A stretch of DNA of 64,000 nt from Aphelocoma coerulescens (taxonomy: Eukaryota; Chordata; Aves; Passeriformes; Corvidae), in NCBI RefSeq assembly GCF_041296385.1, contig NC_091015.1, positions 93,356,004 to 93,420,003 on the forward strand, read 5' to 3'. Position numbers and translations under genes: made by a program. The first letter of the stretch is position 1, and each line of letters begins with the position of its first letter. This document shows, piece after piece, positions 61,801 to 64,000 of the stretch. Below the pieces are notes generated by a model that ran no database searches, was not told the origin of the DNA, and was given only the letters and a program-made list of their open reading frames with translations.

Positions 61801-63597
61801 TGCACTCACATACAGAAAACAAAAGCAGCCTGGGATCAGCAACTTCAGGCCTGTTCTGAAATGACCAAGTCTTGGAGTGACAAAATCAAAGCCTCAAAAC
61901 TTTTTCAGTGTTTGACCTCTGAAGATACTGTCAAATAGACAACAGTGCCAGTTATAGTATCTACTTGTATAATGTAGACATCTGTCAGCTGAAAACTATC
62001 CTCCATCTACATCTCAGTGAAGCCACCAAAAAGCTGTCACTCAGAAGCATGCCTCAAAGGCAAGCCTGCCCAAGCCTAGAGTGAAATGTACACTACACTT
62101 TCTTGAGTGAAGTTTTTACCTTTCCAAATAAAGGCAAAAAATACTGCATCAACCATAAGCACACAGAAAAAAAAAAATGCATCAAACACTGCAAAGAGCC
62201 ACTCAGGTTTATCTTCTTCACTTTATCTTCTCTGAAACTAAAATAAAGATATGACAGAACATTCGAAGATGAAAGAAGGAAATGAGAGAATCAGATCAAC
62301 AGGGCCTCAGAGACCAATTTTATAAAGGTCTGGGTGATGGGTGCATTTGGAAAAGCAGGGAGCAGAAAGGTGGTGATACTCATTGTACAATAATATGTGA
62401 GCTAAATGGGAAATTTGGAATAAGGTGATGAAAACGAGTTGAACTGGGGTAACGATGAAGATGAAAATGCAGCAGCACCGGGATATCTCATGGTTATCTG
62501 ATGTAAAAGAGCAAAACGTGACCCACAGATTTGGTTGTTAAAAGTTGTCAACTAGAACAGAGATGGAGAGGAAGAGAAGCTATGAAATGAACTTAAGGCG
62601 TTGATTTTTGTTCATACTGAGTTTAAAATGATGATGGCTCATCCCAGGTGAAATACTGGGGGTGCCACCATCAGCATGTGATTAGAAAATACATAAATCA
62701 GCACAGAGCAGATGTGTATGGATGAACTGTCAGAAATAATGTACTTAGTGGGACAAACAGAGAGTGAAGGATAGCGTTTTGGAGTACCTCAGGGACTAGA
62801 CGAGAAAAGAGATGCCATCAAAATAGCTGATAAAAAAAACAGTTAAAGGAAAACAAAGTGAATGGACTATTATCCGGAAATCAAATGGCCCACAAGCAGC
62901 AGCAGCATTGCTAACAACTTTCAAAGAGAAGAAATAAAGCCAATTCCCTAAGATGCAATAGCAACTAACACACTATGGGTTCTGCTTAGGGCAGTACTCA
63001 GAAACCCAGCAACAGGAAACCAGCAGAAAATCAGCAATATCCACCTCAGTTGAAATGAATAAAGATGATGAAGCTCTGACTTTTGGGCACAAACAAGCAT
63101 TACCAGCAGTAGATGCATATAATATATATTTAGAGGGGAGAAGTCAGCACGTAAACAGTGTTCCTGAGAAACAAAGGGAAAAATCAGATGAAAAGGCTGT
63201 ACTTTGTCTAAAATACTCCTACTTGTTTTTAAAGAATGAAACCAAACTCATCCAAGTTTTTGGTGCCATAAACCAGTATTTCAGGAATTTCAGTTGATAA
63301 ACACCTCAGAAGTATTCATACATCTATTCCCTAGAAATGAATGCAGCTTATGAGTACATGCCCATGTTTACATAAAAATATGTCCAATTTTGTCCACATG
63401 TGTGTCAAGAGAATAAACAATAAAAGAGAAATAGTTTGTAGGACATAGAAGAGATTATATAGAATCATAATATTATTAATTAATACAGAAGGACAACTGA
63501 AATCTAGTCTAAAGTTTTAAAGTCCACTTATTGAATGTCAAAGTGTTGTTAAGGGGCTCTTAACTGCACTTGGCCACAGAGCTAAACTCTAACAATT
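61801..63597. other. Non-coding stretch, no gene recognised
   Basis: Purine-rich plus strand from about 62220 to 63240, without a recognisable gene. The 80-codon frame at 63055-63297 has no motif. Confidence 0.6.
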
Positions 63598-63655
63598 AGA
63601 ATCATAGAATTGTTTTGGTTGGAAAGGATCTCTAAGATCAAGTCCAAGTAATTTC
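63598..63655 (-). mobile_element. CR1 LINE 3' tip
   Basis: AGAATCATAGAATTGTTTTG, GTTGGAAAGGATCTCTAAGA and TCAAGTCCAA form the reversed terminal 50-60 bp of CR1, after which similarity is lost. A very short 5'-truncated insertion. A weaker AGAATCATAAT-like start at 63460 is not called. Confidence 0.8.
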
Positions 63656-64000
63656 ACTGTATTGGGTGCAGAATATTATTACCAGAAGCCCTATTTACTC
63701 CAGAAATGTTTGACAGCCACCATGCCTGAATTCTGCATTGCTCTAGGGCCTTCACAAAGAAGTAACAGTTTTGAAAAAAGAGCAATATTTTTAGAGGAAA
63801 CTTCTGGTATTATAGGAAATAAAAGCTAAAGGCAATCTGTGACACAAACATAGCTTTCTGTAGTACTGTGATTATAGCTATTTTTGTGCTCGAAAAATCC
63901 AGAACAGCCAGAAACAGTTCCACCTGTCAGCTGCCATATTATTTGTAACTTCTTATGTGTTTATGCTCCAAGTGCCTCTTTCCATATAAATTAGTTCTAT
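63656..64000. other. Non-coding end of window
   Basis: Nothing recognisable is seen in the last 345 bases. Confidence 0.65.

Noticed and set aside
63460..63520. Another CR1 3' tip
   Set aside because: Only the first ten or so bases resemble CR1; the rest is unlike it.
1..64000. CRISPR arrays, bacterial operons, riboswitches or integrons
   Set aside because: Repeat content and intron-like structure show vertebrate nuclear DNA; no regularly spaced repeats with unique spacers were seen.

Overview
This window reads as nuclear DNA of a bird, most likely a passerine. The support is the repeat content: many CR1 LINE fragments with the typical 3' end (...CTTCCAACCCAAGCTATTC...), two tRNA-derived SINEs fused to a CR1-like tail (the arrangement of zebra-finch TguSINE1), and LTRs of avian endogenous retroviruses. 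Base composition is A/T-rich (by impression about 40% GC). Repeat families were named from memory of avian repeats, not by a database search.

No protein-coding gene can be called with confidence. The open frames present are short, look like chance frames of A/T-rich DNA, or lie antisense inside CR1 or LTR copies. The window is best read as a gene desert, or part of one or more very long introns. Three intervals have good splice acceptor and donor consensus around an open frame (15121-15241, 23765-24189, 28749-28869); they are listed as exon candidates only.

Layout. 1-8227: single-copy-looking DNA. 8228-9257: a pentamer array and an unassigned LTR-like stretch. 9258-10620: the longest CR1, with reverse-transcriptase remnants and a pure 10-unit CTCTG array. 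10621-19148: mostly unique, with a minus-strand LTR (14480-15013), an exon candidate, a CR1 tail and a G-quadruplex-capable G/T tract. 21400-27930: repeat-rich (ancient CR1/L3-like LINE, three younger CR1 pieces, a plus-strand LTR, two unassigned repeats). 28000-38340: mostly unique with two CR1 pieces and an LTR-like block. 38341-40557: a 198-bp inverted repeat pair whose 1.8-kb loop holds an LTR. 43306-43744: a solo LTR with terminal inverted repeats and a 4-bp target duplication. 45663-46455: degenerate telomere-like DNA, a CCCTAA arm followed by a TTAGGG arm. 50123-51946: a dense mobile-element cluster (3' end of a betaretrovirus-like provirus, minus-strand SINE, a solo LTR with a 5-bp target duplication, plus-strand SINE). 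52000-64000: mostly unique with three minus-strand CR1 3' ends and one unassigned repeat.

The elements do not form a functional pathway. Together they record LINE, SINE and retroviral insertions, with all three endogenous-retrovirus classes represented on the evidence of target-site length, polypurine tract and LTR family. The observations most worth following up are the inverted-repeat pair, the divergent telomere-like arms, the array of 16-bp repeats just upstream of the polypurine tract, and the splice-flanked open frames. I found nothing that amounts to a new biological system.
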